A stretch of DNA of 64,000 nt from assembly GCF_022788715.1 (NCBI RefSeq), contig NZ_CP085167.1:2493001-2557000 (forward strand). The letters run 5' to 3'. Below, one piece after another: positions 34,271-42,425 of this stretch. Each line of letters starts with the position of its first letter. Position 1 is the stretch's first letter. The notes under the pieces are model-generated. The model saw nothing but the letters and a program-made list of their open reading frames with translations. It searched no databases and had not been told where the DNA came from. The translations under genes and the position numbers were made by a program. This stretch comes from Sulfitobacter sp. DSM 110093. GTDB taxonomy: Bacteria; Pseudomonadota; Alphaproteobacteria; Rhodobacterales; Rhodobacteraceae.

Positions 34271-35433
34271 GTGCTGTCCTTTGGGGTCTTGCGGGTCAGT
34301 TCGACCAATATGTCCATCACGATGGCCGCCGTCAGCGCCAGCACCACGGTCGGCAAGGCGCCCAGCAGGATCAGATCGGTCGCGGTTTGGTTCAGCCCCT
34401 GAAAGACGAAGGTCCCGAAACCGCCGCCGCCGATCAGCCCGGCAATGACCGCCAGACCGATGTTCTGCACTAGAACGATGCGCAGCCCGGTCAGGATGAT
34501 CGGCAGGCCCAGCGGCAACTCTACCCGCAACAGACGCTGCAGCGGCGTCATCCCCATGCCGCGCGCGGCCTCAAGCGCGGCTGGCGGGGCAGAGGCGAGC
34601 CCCGCAACCGTATTGCCGACCACGGGCAGCAGCGAATAAAGCACCAGCGCGAGAAAGGCGGGCGCAAAGCCGATGCCCGCAATGCCAAGCGCCCGCGCGC
34701 CGGGCAGATTGGCCCCCACCCAGCCAAGGATCGGGATCATCAAGCCGAACATGGCAAGCGAAGGAATGGTTTGCAGAAAGCTCAGCACCGGCAATGTCGC
34801 CCCGCGCAGATTGGCGAGGCGATGGCACAGCACGCCAAGCGGAAAGCCAATTACTGCTGCGGCAGCAAGCGAGCCGAAGGCCAATCCGAGATGGCGCAGA
34901 AACTCGCGCCCGAAGGCATCCGCACGGCTGGCGTATTCTTGCATGACCGACAGGTCCGACAGTGCCCCCGACCACAGGATCGCCCCCAGCACCGCGAGCA
35001 CCGCCGCCAGAACGCCGCCACGCATCAGCGGCCCTGGTGCCATCGCGGCCAGTGCATCGGCCATGAGCAACATAAAAACAACCAGCAGGCACCAAAACCC
35101 TATGGAGGGCGACACACGCGCGTATTCACCGGCCTCAACTAACAGGCCAGACGCACCTTGGGTCAGCAGCCAAAGCAGCCCGCCCAAGCCCAAAATCGCG
35201 CCCCCGATCCGCAGGCTATTGCGGCCCGCAGGCAGACCCATGACCAGCCCTGCGGCAATCGCAGCAAGTCCGGGCAGCACCACCGGCAAGCTGGCCACGC
35301 GCCATGCCATCACCCCCTCGCCCGCGACGATGCGGTTGGCCGCCAGCGTCATGAACGGGGCCAACAGCGCCGCCGCGCCCAGCACAGCGAACAAAAGCCC
35401 CGGCGCAGAAAACCCTGCGCCGGGGCCGGTCAA
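34267..35433 (-). CDS. yehY: Osmoprotectant ABC transporter permease, YehY type
   Basis: 388 residues from a TTG at 35433, a length matching the YehY family (about 385). A multi-helix N-terminal half unlike ordinary permeases (with NRIVAGEG near residue 33) is followed by a permease domain with EAA loop LEAARGMGMTPLQRLLRVELPLGLPIILTGLRI. The start is uncertain: no good SD is visible, and an intrinsic terminator-like hairpin (35397-35426) overlaps the first codons. A start downstream of it (TTG or GTG within about 20 codons) would shorten the first helix. The overlap suggests that translation and attenuation interact. Confidence 0.82.
   Translation of the reverse strand: MTGPGAGFSAPGLLFAVLGAAALLAPFMTLAANRIVAGEGVMAWRVASLPVVLPGLAAIAAGLVMGLPAGRNSLRIGGAILGLGGLLWLLTQGASGLLVEAGEYARVSPSIGFWCLLVVFMLLMADALAAMAPGPLMRGGVLAAVLAVLGAILWSGALSDLSVMQEYASRADAFGREFLRHLGLAFGSLAAAAVIGFPLGVLCHRLANLRGATLPVLSFLQTIPSLAMFGLMIPILGWVGANLPGARALGIAGIGFAPAFLALVLYSLLPVVGNTVAGLASAPPAALEAARGMGMTPLQRLLRVELPLGLPIILTGLRIVLVQNIGLAVIAGLIGGGGFGTFVFQGLNQTATDLILLGALPTVVLALTAAIVMDILVELTRKTPKDST
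35397..35426 (-). terminator. Terminator-like hairpin over the 5' end of the yehY-type permease
   Basis: Perfect 11-base-pair stem (GCCCCGGCGCA/TGCGCCGGGGC) with an 8-base loop, followed on the minus strand by TTTTGTT. It lies 25 bases after the substrate-binding gene stop and inside the first codons of the permease frame. It is a good candidate for partial termination, giving more binding protein than permease. Confidence 0.7.
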
Positions 35434-35450
35434 TGTCCGGGTGGCGGAGA

Positions 35451-36365
35451 TCAGTCCAGCACCCCGGTCTCGGTCAGATAAGCGCGGGCCACGGCCTCGG
35501 CTGGCTCCCCGCCGACCTGAATGCGACCGTTAAGCTTTTGCAGCGTTGCCATGTCGAGCCCGGCGAAGATCGGGTTCAGCACCTCGGCGATCTGGGGATA
35601 TTCCTCCAGCACTTCGGCGCGGACGATGGGCGCGGGCTCATAAACCGGCTGCACGCCCTTGTCGTCTTCCATCACCACCAACCCCGTGGCCCCCACGCCG
35701 CCATCAGTGCCATAGACCATCGCCGCGTTCACCCCCGATGTGCCACGCGCCGCCGCCTGAATGGTCGCCGCCGTGTCGCCGCCCGACAGGATCACGGTCT
35801 GGTCTTGGGTCAGCTCAAAACCATAGGTCTCTTGCATCGCGGGCAAAACGGCAGGAGAGGACACGAATTCGGTCGAAGCGGCAAGCTTCACCTCACCGCC
35901 CTCGGCCACCCATGCGCCGAAATCGGACATGGTGGTGAGGCCGTTTTCCTCGGCAACCGGGCCGGTCACGGCGATGGCCCAAGTGTTGTTGGCCGGTGCG
36001 GAATCGAGCCATGTGACGTTATTCTCACCGCCGTCCAATTCCTTGGCGCGGGCATGGGCTTTGGCCGCGTCTTTCCAGACATCGCTTTCCGCTTCGTTAA
36101 AGAAAAAGGCCGCATTGCCGGTGTATTCGGGGTAAATATCGATCTGATCCGACAAGATCGCTTCGCGCACGACCTGCGTGCCGCCCAGTTGCAGTCGCCG
36201 CTCAACCGGCAGGCCTGCGTCTTCGAGCGCCAGTGCGATGACATTGCCCAACAGGCCGCCTTCAGTGTCGATCTTCGACGAAACGGTGATTTCCGCCGAG
36301 GCGGCAGAGGCCAGCGCGGCGGCAAGACCAGCAGCGGCAGCGGTAGAGAGAATGCGGGTACCCAT
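35451..36365 (-). CDS. osmF: Osmoprotectant ABC transporter substrate-binding protein, YehZ/OsmF type
   Basis: 304 residues from the ATG at 36365, which follows a GGAG-containing leader; the longer upstream reading is rejected. A signal peptide (LSTAAAAGLAAALASAASA|EITV) gives a periplasmic protein. The OpuAC/QAT-type binding fold is clear: VSSKIDTEGGLLGNVIALALEDAGLPVERRLQLGGTQVVREAILSDQIDIYPEYTGNAAFF. The ligand is probably glycine betaine or a related solute; this is family-based. Confidence 0.87.
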   Translation of the reverse strand: MGTRILSTAAAAGLAAALASAASAEITVSSKIDTEGGLLGNVIALALEDAGLPVERRLQLGGTQVVREAILSDQIDIYPEYTGNAAFFFNEAESDVWKDAAKAHARAKELDGGENNVTWLDSAPANNTWAIAVTGPVAEENGLTTMSDFGAWVAEGGEVKLAASTEFVSSPAVLPAMQETYGFELTQDQTVILSGGDTAATIQAAARGTSGVNAAMVYGTDGGVGATGLVVMEDDKGVQPVYEPAPIVRAEVLEEYPQIAEVLNPIFAGLDMATLQKLNGRIQVGGEPAEAVARAYLTETGVLD

Positions 36366-36500
36366 CGGAAGATGACTCCTTGACAGCAATGAACAGACAC
36401 GGCGAAGCGCCATTTGAAAACGGTAAGGTAGCGGGCATGTCACCGAAACCAAGGAGGAAATCCCGTGGTGCTCTCATTTTTTCGCTAGGTGGCGCTTACG

Positions 36501-36539
36501 AAAAAGGGCGCCCCCGGCATGACCAGAGGCGCCCTTTTT
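36501..36539. terminator. Bidirectional intrinsic terminator
   Basis: AAAAAGGGCGCC/GGCGCCCTTTTT 12-base-pair inverted repeat with a 15-base loop, ending with T-runs on both strands. It lies after the RND gene (minus) and before the osmF leader. Confidence 0.9.
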
Positions 36540-36555
36540 CTCATTATCGCTTTAT

Positions 36556-39500
36556 TTAGACAGCCTTCGCTGCCTCGGCTTCGCACGCGGCACTGCGCTT
36601 GAAGAAAATAAAGTACAGCACCGGTGCTGCGATCAGCGTCAGGACCGAAGCAAATGCCAATCCACCCATGATCGTTGCCGCCATTGACTGGAAAAACGCA
36701 TCCGACAAAAGCGGCAGCATCCCCAGAATGGTTGTGGCCGCAGCCAAGAACACCGGGCGCAAACGCGAAGTCGACGCAAGCACGATGGCCTCTTTCAAAT
36801 CCATGGTCGGATCAGCAGCACGGGTAAGGTCAATCTCTTCTACCAACACGATGCCGTTCTTGATCAACATCCCCGACAGCGACAGCAGCCCCAGAAGCGC
36901 GGTGAAGGTAAACGGCAACCCCGTCCCGAGCAGCGCAAGGCTGACCCCGTTCACCGCCATCGGTACCAAGAGCCAAATGATGATCGGCTGTTTCAGCGCG
37001 TTGAACAGCAGGACCGAGATCAGCACCATGATGATAATGCTGAAGGGCAACTGCTTGCCCAAAGCGGCCTGCGCTTCGCCCGCGCTTTCCAATTCACCGC
37101 CCCACTCCATCGCATAGCCTTCGGGGATCTCCATCGCTTCAATGGTTTCTTGCACCTCGGCTTGGACCTGTGCCGCTGTCACACCCCGTGGAATATCGGC
37201 CCCCACGGTGATGACATCAGCCCGGTCGCGGCGGTAAAGCAGTGTGTCTTGCGGTTCGAACCTGAAACCGTCGATCACCTGCTCCATCGGGATCAGCGCA
37301 TTGGTGTTTTGCTCATAAAGAACATGGTCCGTCAGCGCCAGATCAGCGTCCCGTGGGGCGCGGATGATGATGGGAATCTGACGATCCCGCTCGCGGAAGG
37401 TCCCACCGCTGGTGCCTTCGGTGGCAAACTGCAACGTCTCCGTGATCTCAGTCCTTGAAATACCCGCATCCTGCGCGCGCTCTTCGGCATAGATTGGTCG
37501 CAGCACCAATTCACGCTCGCGCCAATCCTGACGCGGGGTGATGATATTGTCCGACGCCGCCTGCATCCGCGACATGGCCTCATCGGCCAGATCACGCAGC
37601 ACATCAGGATTCCGGCCCGAGAAACGCACTTCGATCGGTGCGCCGCCCCCTGGCCCAAAGGCCAGACGTTTGGCCCGGAACTCCCCTTGGGGAAGGGCAT
37701 CGACCGCGAATTCTTCGAGCGCGTTCATCTCGTCTTGGATCACCTCAAGATCAGAGACACGAACGATGAGATGGCCATAGCTGGGGTTGGGGTCTTCGGC
37801 CTGATAGGTCAGCATGAAACGCGCCGCCCCCTGCCCTGAGTAGGATGTCACGTTCTCAACATTCTCACGCTCCGCCAGCCAATCTTCAAGCACGGCCAGA
37901 TCATTAGACGTCTGGTGGATCGAAGAGCCTTGCGGCAATTTGTAGTGCACAAAGTAAAGCGGCGTGTTGCTGTCAGGGAAGAACTGCTGCTTGATCTGCC
38001 CAAAAAGAGCATAGCAAACGACCGTGCCCGCAATCAGTCCAGCAACCACCAGCCAACGCAGTTTGAGCGACGCGCGCAGCACGGCAGCATAACCTTTGAA
38101 GATCGCCCCGTCATAGCCGCCAGCACCACCTTCGGCCCCGCGTTTAAAGAAGTAGTGCCCCAAGAGCGGGGTCGCGGTGATGGCCAGCACCCAAGACAGC
38201 AACAGCGAAATCCCGATCACGGCAAAGAGCGAAAATAGAAATTCACCCGTCGCATCAGGGCTTAGCCCGATCCCGGCAAAAGCCATGATCCCGATGACCG
38301 TGGCCCCCAGAAGCGGGATCTGCGTTTTGCTTGCCGCCTCGGTCGCCGCTTCGCGAGAGCTTTTGCCCTGCTGCATGGAGATCTGCATCCCTTCGGCCAC
38401 AACGATGGCGTTGTCGACGAGCATCCCCATGGCGATGATCAATGCCCCGAGCGAGATACGCTCCATCTCAATCGCGCCAAGCGCCATGAAAAAGAGCGTG
38501 CCCACCACCGTCAGCAACAAGGTAGAGCCCACAACAACCGCCGCACGCCAGCCCATGAAGACGGCCAGCACCGCAACCACGATGGCAACGGACATGGCAA
38601 GGTTCACCAGAAAGGCGTTCGACGCTTCTTCGACCACCGTATGCTGGCGGTAGATGGATTCAATCGAGATGCCCAACGGCAGCGTTTCGCGCAGTTGCGC
38701 AAGCTTGTCGTCTACCCGTTTGCCGATGTCGACGATATTATCGGTCGCGATGCCGGCAACGCCGACGGTAAAGGCGTCTTGCCGGTTGTGTCGGATCACA
38801 AGCTCAGGGTCGGCTTCGCGGGTGCGGTAGATATTGGTCACATCGGCAAGGTTGATCACCTGACCACCAACCCCTACAGACAGCGCGGCGATCTCAGACA
38901 CGCTGTCAGACCCTTCGGGCCGCTGGATCAGCGTGCGTCCCTCGTCACCCTGAATGACACCGCCGTCGACGATTTCATTGGCGCTGGAAACCGCACCGAC
39001 AATCGCCGTGGGTGGGATGCCGAGCGTGGTGCTGAGCGCAAGCTGCGGCTCAACATAGATCACCTCATTCGGCACGCCCGACAGCGCCACATCTGACACG
39101 CCCTCCACCAGCAGCAGTTCACGCCGCAGGTAACTGGACAGCTCATTCACCTCTGCGTCAGAGTAACCATCGGCTGTCACGGCATAGTAGATCCCGTAAA
39201 CGTCACCGAAACCGTCGTTCACATAGGGCTGAGACGCCCCACTTGGCATGGCGGCCTCATTCACGCGGTTGCGCAACTTGGTCCAGATTTCCGGCAGTTC
39301 GGACCCGTCGAACGTGTCCTGCATATTGACCGTGATCCATGACAGACCGGGCTGGTTCATGGATTCGATGTCCTTAATCTCGGACATCTTTTGGATCTGT
39401 GATTCCAGCGGCTCGGTGACCTCAAGCGCCACCTCTTCGGCAGAGGCGCCGGGGTATTGCGTCACGACCACAGCGGTTTTGATGGTGAATGCCGGGTCTT

Positions 39501-39606
39501 CGAGACGGCCAAGGGTCGCGAAACCCCAGATGCCGCCCAAAAGACAGATCAGCATGATGATCCACGTATAGATCGGGCGGTTGATGGACAGGCGTGCGAT
39601 ATCCAT
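36556..39606 (-). CDS. RND efflux pump inner-membrane protein (AcrB/AcrD/AcrF family)
   Basis: 1016 residues from the ATG at 39606. N-terminal MDIARLSINRPIYTWIIMLICLLGG, large periplasmic loops, and the 12-helix RND architecture. The HAE-type helix-4 proton-relay region is present (ISLGALIIAMGMLVDNAIVVAEG), as is the second-half repeat (LLGLLSLSGMLIKNGIVLVEEIDL). Exports hydrophobic compounds by proton antiport. Substrates are not predictable. The start is 4 bases after the adaptor gene. No TolC-like outer-membrane gene is adjacent, so it must use one encoded elsewhere. Confidence 0.93.
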   Translation of the reverse strand: MDIARLSINRPIYTWIIMLICLLGGIWGFATLGRLEDPAFTIKTAVVVTQYPGASAEEVALEVTEPLESQIQKMSEIKDIESMNQPGLSWITVNMQDTFDGSELPEIWTKLRNRVNEAAMPSGASQPYVNDGFGDVYGIYYAVTADGYSDAEVNELSSYLRRELLLVEGVSDVALSGVPNEVIYVEPQLALSTTLGIPPTAIVGAVSSANEIVDGGVIQGDEGRTLIQRPEGSDSVSEIAALSVGVGGQVINLADVTNIYRTREADPELVIRHNRQDAFTVGVAGIATDNIVDIGKRVDDKLAQLRETLPLGISIESIYRQHTVVEEASNAFLVNLAMSVAIVVAVLAVFMGWRAAVVVGSTLLLTVVGTLFFMALGAIEMERISLGALIIAMGMLVDNAIVVAEGMQISMQQGKSSREAATEAASKTQIPLLGATVIGIMAFAGIGLSPDATGEFLFSLFAVIGISLLLSWVLAITATPLLGHYFFKRGAEGGAGGYDGAIFKGYAAVLRASLKLRWLVVAGLIAGTVVCYALFGQIKQQFFPDSNTPLYFVHYKLPQGSSIHQTSNDLAVLEDWLAERENVENVTSYSGQGAARFMLTYQAEDPNPSYGHLIVRVSDLEVIQDEMNALEEFAVDALPQGEFRAKRLAFGPGGGAPIEVRFSGRNPDVLRDLADEAMSRMQAASDNIITPRQDWRERELVLRPIYAEERAQDAGISRTEITETLQFATEGTSGGTFRERDRQIPIIIRAPRDADLALTDHVLYEQNTNALIPMEQVIDGFRFEPQDTLLYRRDRADVITVGADIPRGVTAAQVQAEVQETIEAMEIPEGYAMEWGGELESAGEAQAALGKQLPFSIIIMVLISVLLFNALKQPIIIWLLVPMAVNGVSLALLGTGLPFTFTALLGLLSLSGMLIKNGIVLVEEIDLTRAADPTMDLKEAIVLASTSRLRPVFLAAATTILGMLPLLSDAFFQSMAATIMGGLAFASVLTLIAAPVLYFIFFKRSAACEAEAAKAV

Positions 39607-39610
39607 GCGC

Positions 39611-40690
39611 TCAGTCTCCGAAGCCGACGAAGCGGCGCACTGCGGCGCCGTCTGCAAGCTGGCTTGCGCCGCTCACTACGATCTCTTGCCCGTCAGAAAG
39701 GCCCGAATTGACCGTGACATCGCCCCGAACAGTCGGGGTAATATCTACCTCGGTGCGGGTGACCGTCCCCTCCCGTGCGCCGGTGGGATCGAACACCATG
39801 ACATAGGTGCCGCGATCATTGCCCACGACGATAGCGGAATCCGGGACAATGATGCTTTGCCCGCCGATGTTCAGCGTGGCGCGCACTTCGACCGAGGCAC
39901 CGGGCAGCGGCACGAAATCTTCGGGCAACTCAGCCCCGAGGGTGATGCTATAGGTCTGCCCGATATCCGCGGTTTCGGCGTTATACTCGCGGATCGCCAT
40001 CGGGTAGCTTTCCGAATTGGCCGGAAATTTTGCCACGAACCGCACGTTCGGATCACGCCCCGCGCGCAGGAACAAGGTTTCAGGCACGTCGATCTCGACC
40101 CGCAGTTCTGACATGTCATGCAGGCGCACCACTGGCGTACCAGAGCTGACGGTGGAGTAGTTGGGCACCAAGCGCGACGCCACAATCGCATCGAACGGCG
40201 CGTGCAAAGTGGCGTTTTCAAGGTCGCGCTCTGCATTGCGCACGGCGATGTCGTTCACCGTCACGGCAGTTTCGGCGTCTTGAAGGTTAACCTCCGCAAC
40301 CGACGACCCCGCCAATTTCTGATAGCGTTCCATCGTGCGGCGGGCCTGCGCGTCATTGGCCTGCGCCTGCTCTAACGCCAGTTCAAACGGCTCTAGGTCC
40401 ATCCGCGCCACGACCGAGTCTTTGCTGACCGTGGTCCCCTCTTCGACGGGAAACTGTTCGATCTGTCCACCGACCTGAAAGGCAAGGTCCACAGTTTCAC
40501 GTGCAACCACCTTGCCAAAAAACACGCGCTCCATCTCGGCGTTGCTGACCATGACCGTTTCCAGTTTTACCACCGGCATTTCGGCTGCGGCGGCCATTGG
40601 GCCAGCCACTCCCGCGGCTAGGGTCAGCGCAAACCCCAACAGCCGCCCCGCGCCTGCGCCGCGCGTCGTCTCATTAAGCCAGTTGGCCAT
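39611..40690 (-). CDS. Periplasmic adaptor (membrane fusion protein) of RND pump
   Basis: 359 residues. N-terminal signal or anchor (LLGFALTLAAGVAGPMAAA), lipoyl-like halves (VDLAFQVGGQIEQFPVEEGTTVSKDSVVARMD and DLENATLHAPFDAIVASRLV), a coiled-coil hairpin between them (LALEQAQANDAQARRTMERYQKL), and beta-barrel/MP domains. HlyD/AcrA family. It connects the RND pump (next gene) to an outer-membrane channel. Preceded by the TetR gene, 2 bases away. Confidence 0.9.
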   Translation of the reverse strand: MANWLNETTRGAGAGRLLGFALTLAAGVAGPMAAAAEMPVVKLETVMVSNAEMERVFFGKVVARETVDLAFQVGGQIEQFPVEEGTTVSKDSVVARMDLEPFELALEQAQANDAQARRTMERYQKLAGSSVAEVNLQDAETAVTVNDIAVRNAERDLENATLHAPFDAIVASRLVPNYSTVSSGTPVVRLHDMSELRVEIDVPETLFLRAGRDPNVRFVAKFPANSESYPMAIREYNAETADIGQTYSITLGAELPEDFVPLPGASVEVRATLNIGGQSIIVPDSAIVVGNDRGTYVMVFDPTGAREGTVTRTEVDITPTVRGDVTVNSGLSDGQEIVVSGASQLADGAAVRRFVGFGD

Positions 40691-40692
40691 GG

Positions 40693-41283
40693 TCAGTCTT
40701 CCTTATGTGTAGCATCCGGCACAGGCCCGAGGGCGGCGGTCAGACATAGTTGTTTGAGGGTGCGCAACTGCGCGAGAAAATGTGCACGGTCCTGCGCATG
40801 CATACCTGCGGCCTTGGCGGCGCGTTGAAGGCAATCGGCAAGGGCCTCGACGGTCATACCTGCGCGGTTGATTGCGCCTTCATGGGGCGTGAGCACCTCG
40901 ACAATGACAGCGCGGAACCGACCAGCAGAGCATTGCAGCGCCTCTTGGCTGACCGCATTGGCCCCATCAATAAAATCTTGGGCATTGGGCATCGCCTGCA
41001 TCGTGTCAAAACCCCGCACCACCATCCGGTCAAAGATCAGATCAATCTGAGCGGCCAGATCGGGGGCCTGAGGCAACTCTTCGGCGATTTCTTCGAGCGC
41101 AAGCTCGGTATAGCGCCCGATGAGCCCGCGCAGGATGTCGTCCTTGTTGCGAAAACGGTTGTAGAGGGTCTGACGCGAGACGCCCGCCTCTTCGCAGAGA
41201 TCCCCCATGCTGGTGCGCTTGACGCCATAGCGCGAAAAGACATGCAGCGCAGCGTCGAGCACGGTCTTTTCAAGTTCGGTCAT
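40693..41283 (-). CDS. TetR family repressor, likely of the adjacent RND pump
   Basis: 196 residues from the ATG at 41283 (AGGA upstream). N-terminal TetR helix-turn-helix: LDAALHVFSRYGVKRTSMGDLCEEAGVSRQTLYNRFRNKDDILRGLIGRY. Variable helical ligand domain after about residue 70. It is first in an operon with the adaptor and pump, so it likely represses its own promoter and releases it on drug binding. A candidate operator is upstream at 41314-41339. Confidence 0.92.
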   Translation of the reverse strand: MTELEKTVLDAALHVFSRYGVKRTSMGDLCEEAGVSRQTLYNRFRNKDDILRGLIGRYTELALEEIAEELPQAPDLAAQIDLIFDRMVVRGFDTMQAMPNAQDFIDGANAVSQEALQCSAGRFRAVIVEVLTPHEGAINRAGMTVEALADCLQRAAKAAGMHAQDRAHFLAQLRTLKQLCLTAALGPVPDATHKED

Positions 41284-41313
41284 GGGGAATCCTAAGCTTT
41301 GGCTAAGCCGCAA

Positions 41314-41339
41314 TTGGACATTTGAACCAAATATGTCAA
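41314..41339. promoter_or_regulatory. Candidate TetR operator
   Basis: Imperfect inverted repeat TTGGACAT / ATATGTCAA (41314-41321 and 41331-41339) in the 120-base intergenic region upstream of the TetR gene. One arm contains an extra G. It would overlap the operon promoter. Confidence 0.4.
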
Positions 41340-41403
41340 CATGTAAAAGTTAACTCACAAAGCCCAAGTGGATCACGAAAGCGTTTTTGCACAGATTCCG
41401 CGT

Positions 41404-42315
41404 TCAAAGTGCAGAAATGAGGCTCCCTAGATAGAGCGTGAGCGGCAGCGTGAAAAAGCTCAGCAACGTCTGCGTGGTGATGATCGCCGCCATCAACGGC
41501 GCATCGCCCCGCATTTCACGCGCCAGCGTATAGCTGGCCACTCCGGTTGGCAGAGCCGCAAAGATCAGCGCGATTTGCAAGGTGAGCGGCGCGGGGTTTA
41601 ACACCAGCGCCGCCAGCAGCACGGCCAGCGGGTTCACCAGATGTTTGCCCACAATCGACAGCCCGATGACCGAGACAGACCCCGACAGCCCGCGAAGCCG
41701 CAGATTGGCCCCCACACAAAGCAGCATGATCGGCAGAGCCGCATCGCCCAGAATACGCGCGCTTTCGTGCAAGACGGGCACTTCGTGCAGGCCCGCGAAG
41801 TTGAAAAGCACCCCCGCAAGAATGCCAAGGATCAGCGGGTTCTTAACCAAGCCTTTGAGGATAGATTTCCCGCCCCCGCCCAACTGACGGGTCATCAGTG
41901 TCACCACCGTCACATTCACCACCGGCACCAGCAGTGCCGAACCGAGCACGGCGATCTGTAGCCCCGCCGTGCCAAAGACGGCCTCGGCAATCGCAAGGCC
42001 AATGAAGGTGTTGAACCGCGCGCTGCCCTGCATCAGCGAACTGCCCTGCGGCGCGGCATAGGCCCGCCCGAACAGCCACCCACAAAGGATCGCCGCAAAG
42101 AACCCGGCATAGAGCAGCAGGGCATAGTCGCCTAGGCCCCCGCTGAGGTCCGCCGCCGAGATCTTGGCAAAAAACAGCGCGGGCATCAGCACCCAATAGA
42201 CCAGCCGGTCATTCAGGTTCCAGAATTTGGTTGAGGGGATGCCGCCCCGCCGCAGGCCATAGCCCATGAGGATCAGCGCAAAGACCGGCGCGATGGCCAG
42301 AAAGATAGTGAACAT
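41404..42315 (-). CDS. AEC family (auxin efflux carrier-like) transporter
   Basis: 303 residues with about ten hydrophobic helices. AEC/PIN-like features: N-terminal FLAIAPVFALILMGYGLRRGGI, the KNPLILGILAGVLFNFAGL region of the broken-helix core, and APLTLQIALIFAALPTGVASYTLAREM. Bacterial members carry malate, malonate or other acids and sugars. Ligand not predictable. Transcribed on its own on the minus strand. Confidence 0.88.
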   Translation of the reverse strand: MFTIFLAIAPVFALILMGYGLRRGGIPSTKFWNLNDRLVYWVLMPALFFAKISAADLSGGLGDYALLLYAGFFAAILCGWLFGRAYAAPQGSSLMQGSARFNTFIGLAIAEAVFGTAGLQIAVLGSALLVPVVNVTVVTLMTRQLGGGGKSILKGLVKNPLILGILAGVLFNFAGLHEVPVLHESARILGDAALPIMLLCVGANLRLRGLSGSVSVIGLSIVGKHLVNPLAVLLAALVLNPAPLTLQIALIFAALPTGVASYTLAREMRGDAPLMAAIITTQTLLSFFTLPLTLYLGSLISAL

Positions 42316-42397
42316 ATTAACCGCCCGGAAGGATCGCGCGGACCCTAGGCGGCGCTTGGCCCGGATGCAACAGGGGCCGCTGCCTCAATTGAGGGCA

Positions 42398-42419
42398 CCC
42401 CGGCCCCGAAGGGCCGGGG
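42398..42419 (-). terminator. Hairpin after the TRAP permease
   Basis: CCCCGGCCC/GGGCCGGGG 9-base-pair stem closed on the minus strand by a TTCG tetraloop. It lies 7 bases after the TRAP permease stop; no U-run, so a weak terminator or an mRNA 3' stabiliser. Confidence 0.6.
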
Positions 42420-42425
42420 CATGGG

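Noticed and set aside
36556..39606. Calling the first pump a named Mex or Acr system
   Set aside because: The RND fold is certain but no signature allows a specific substrate or orthologue.
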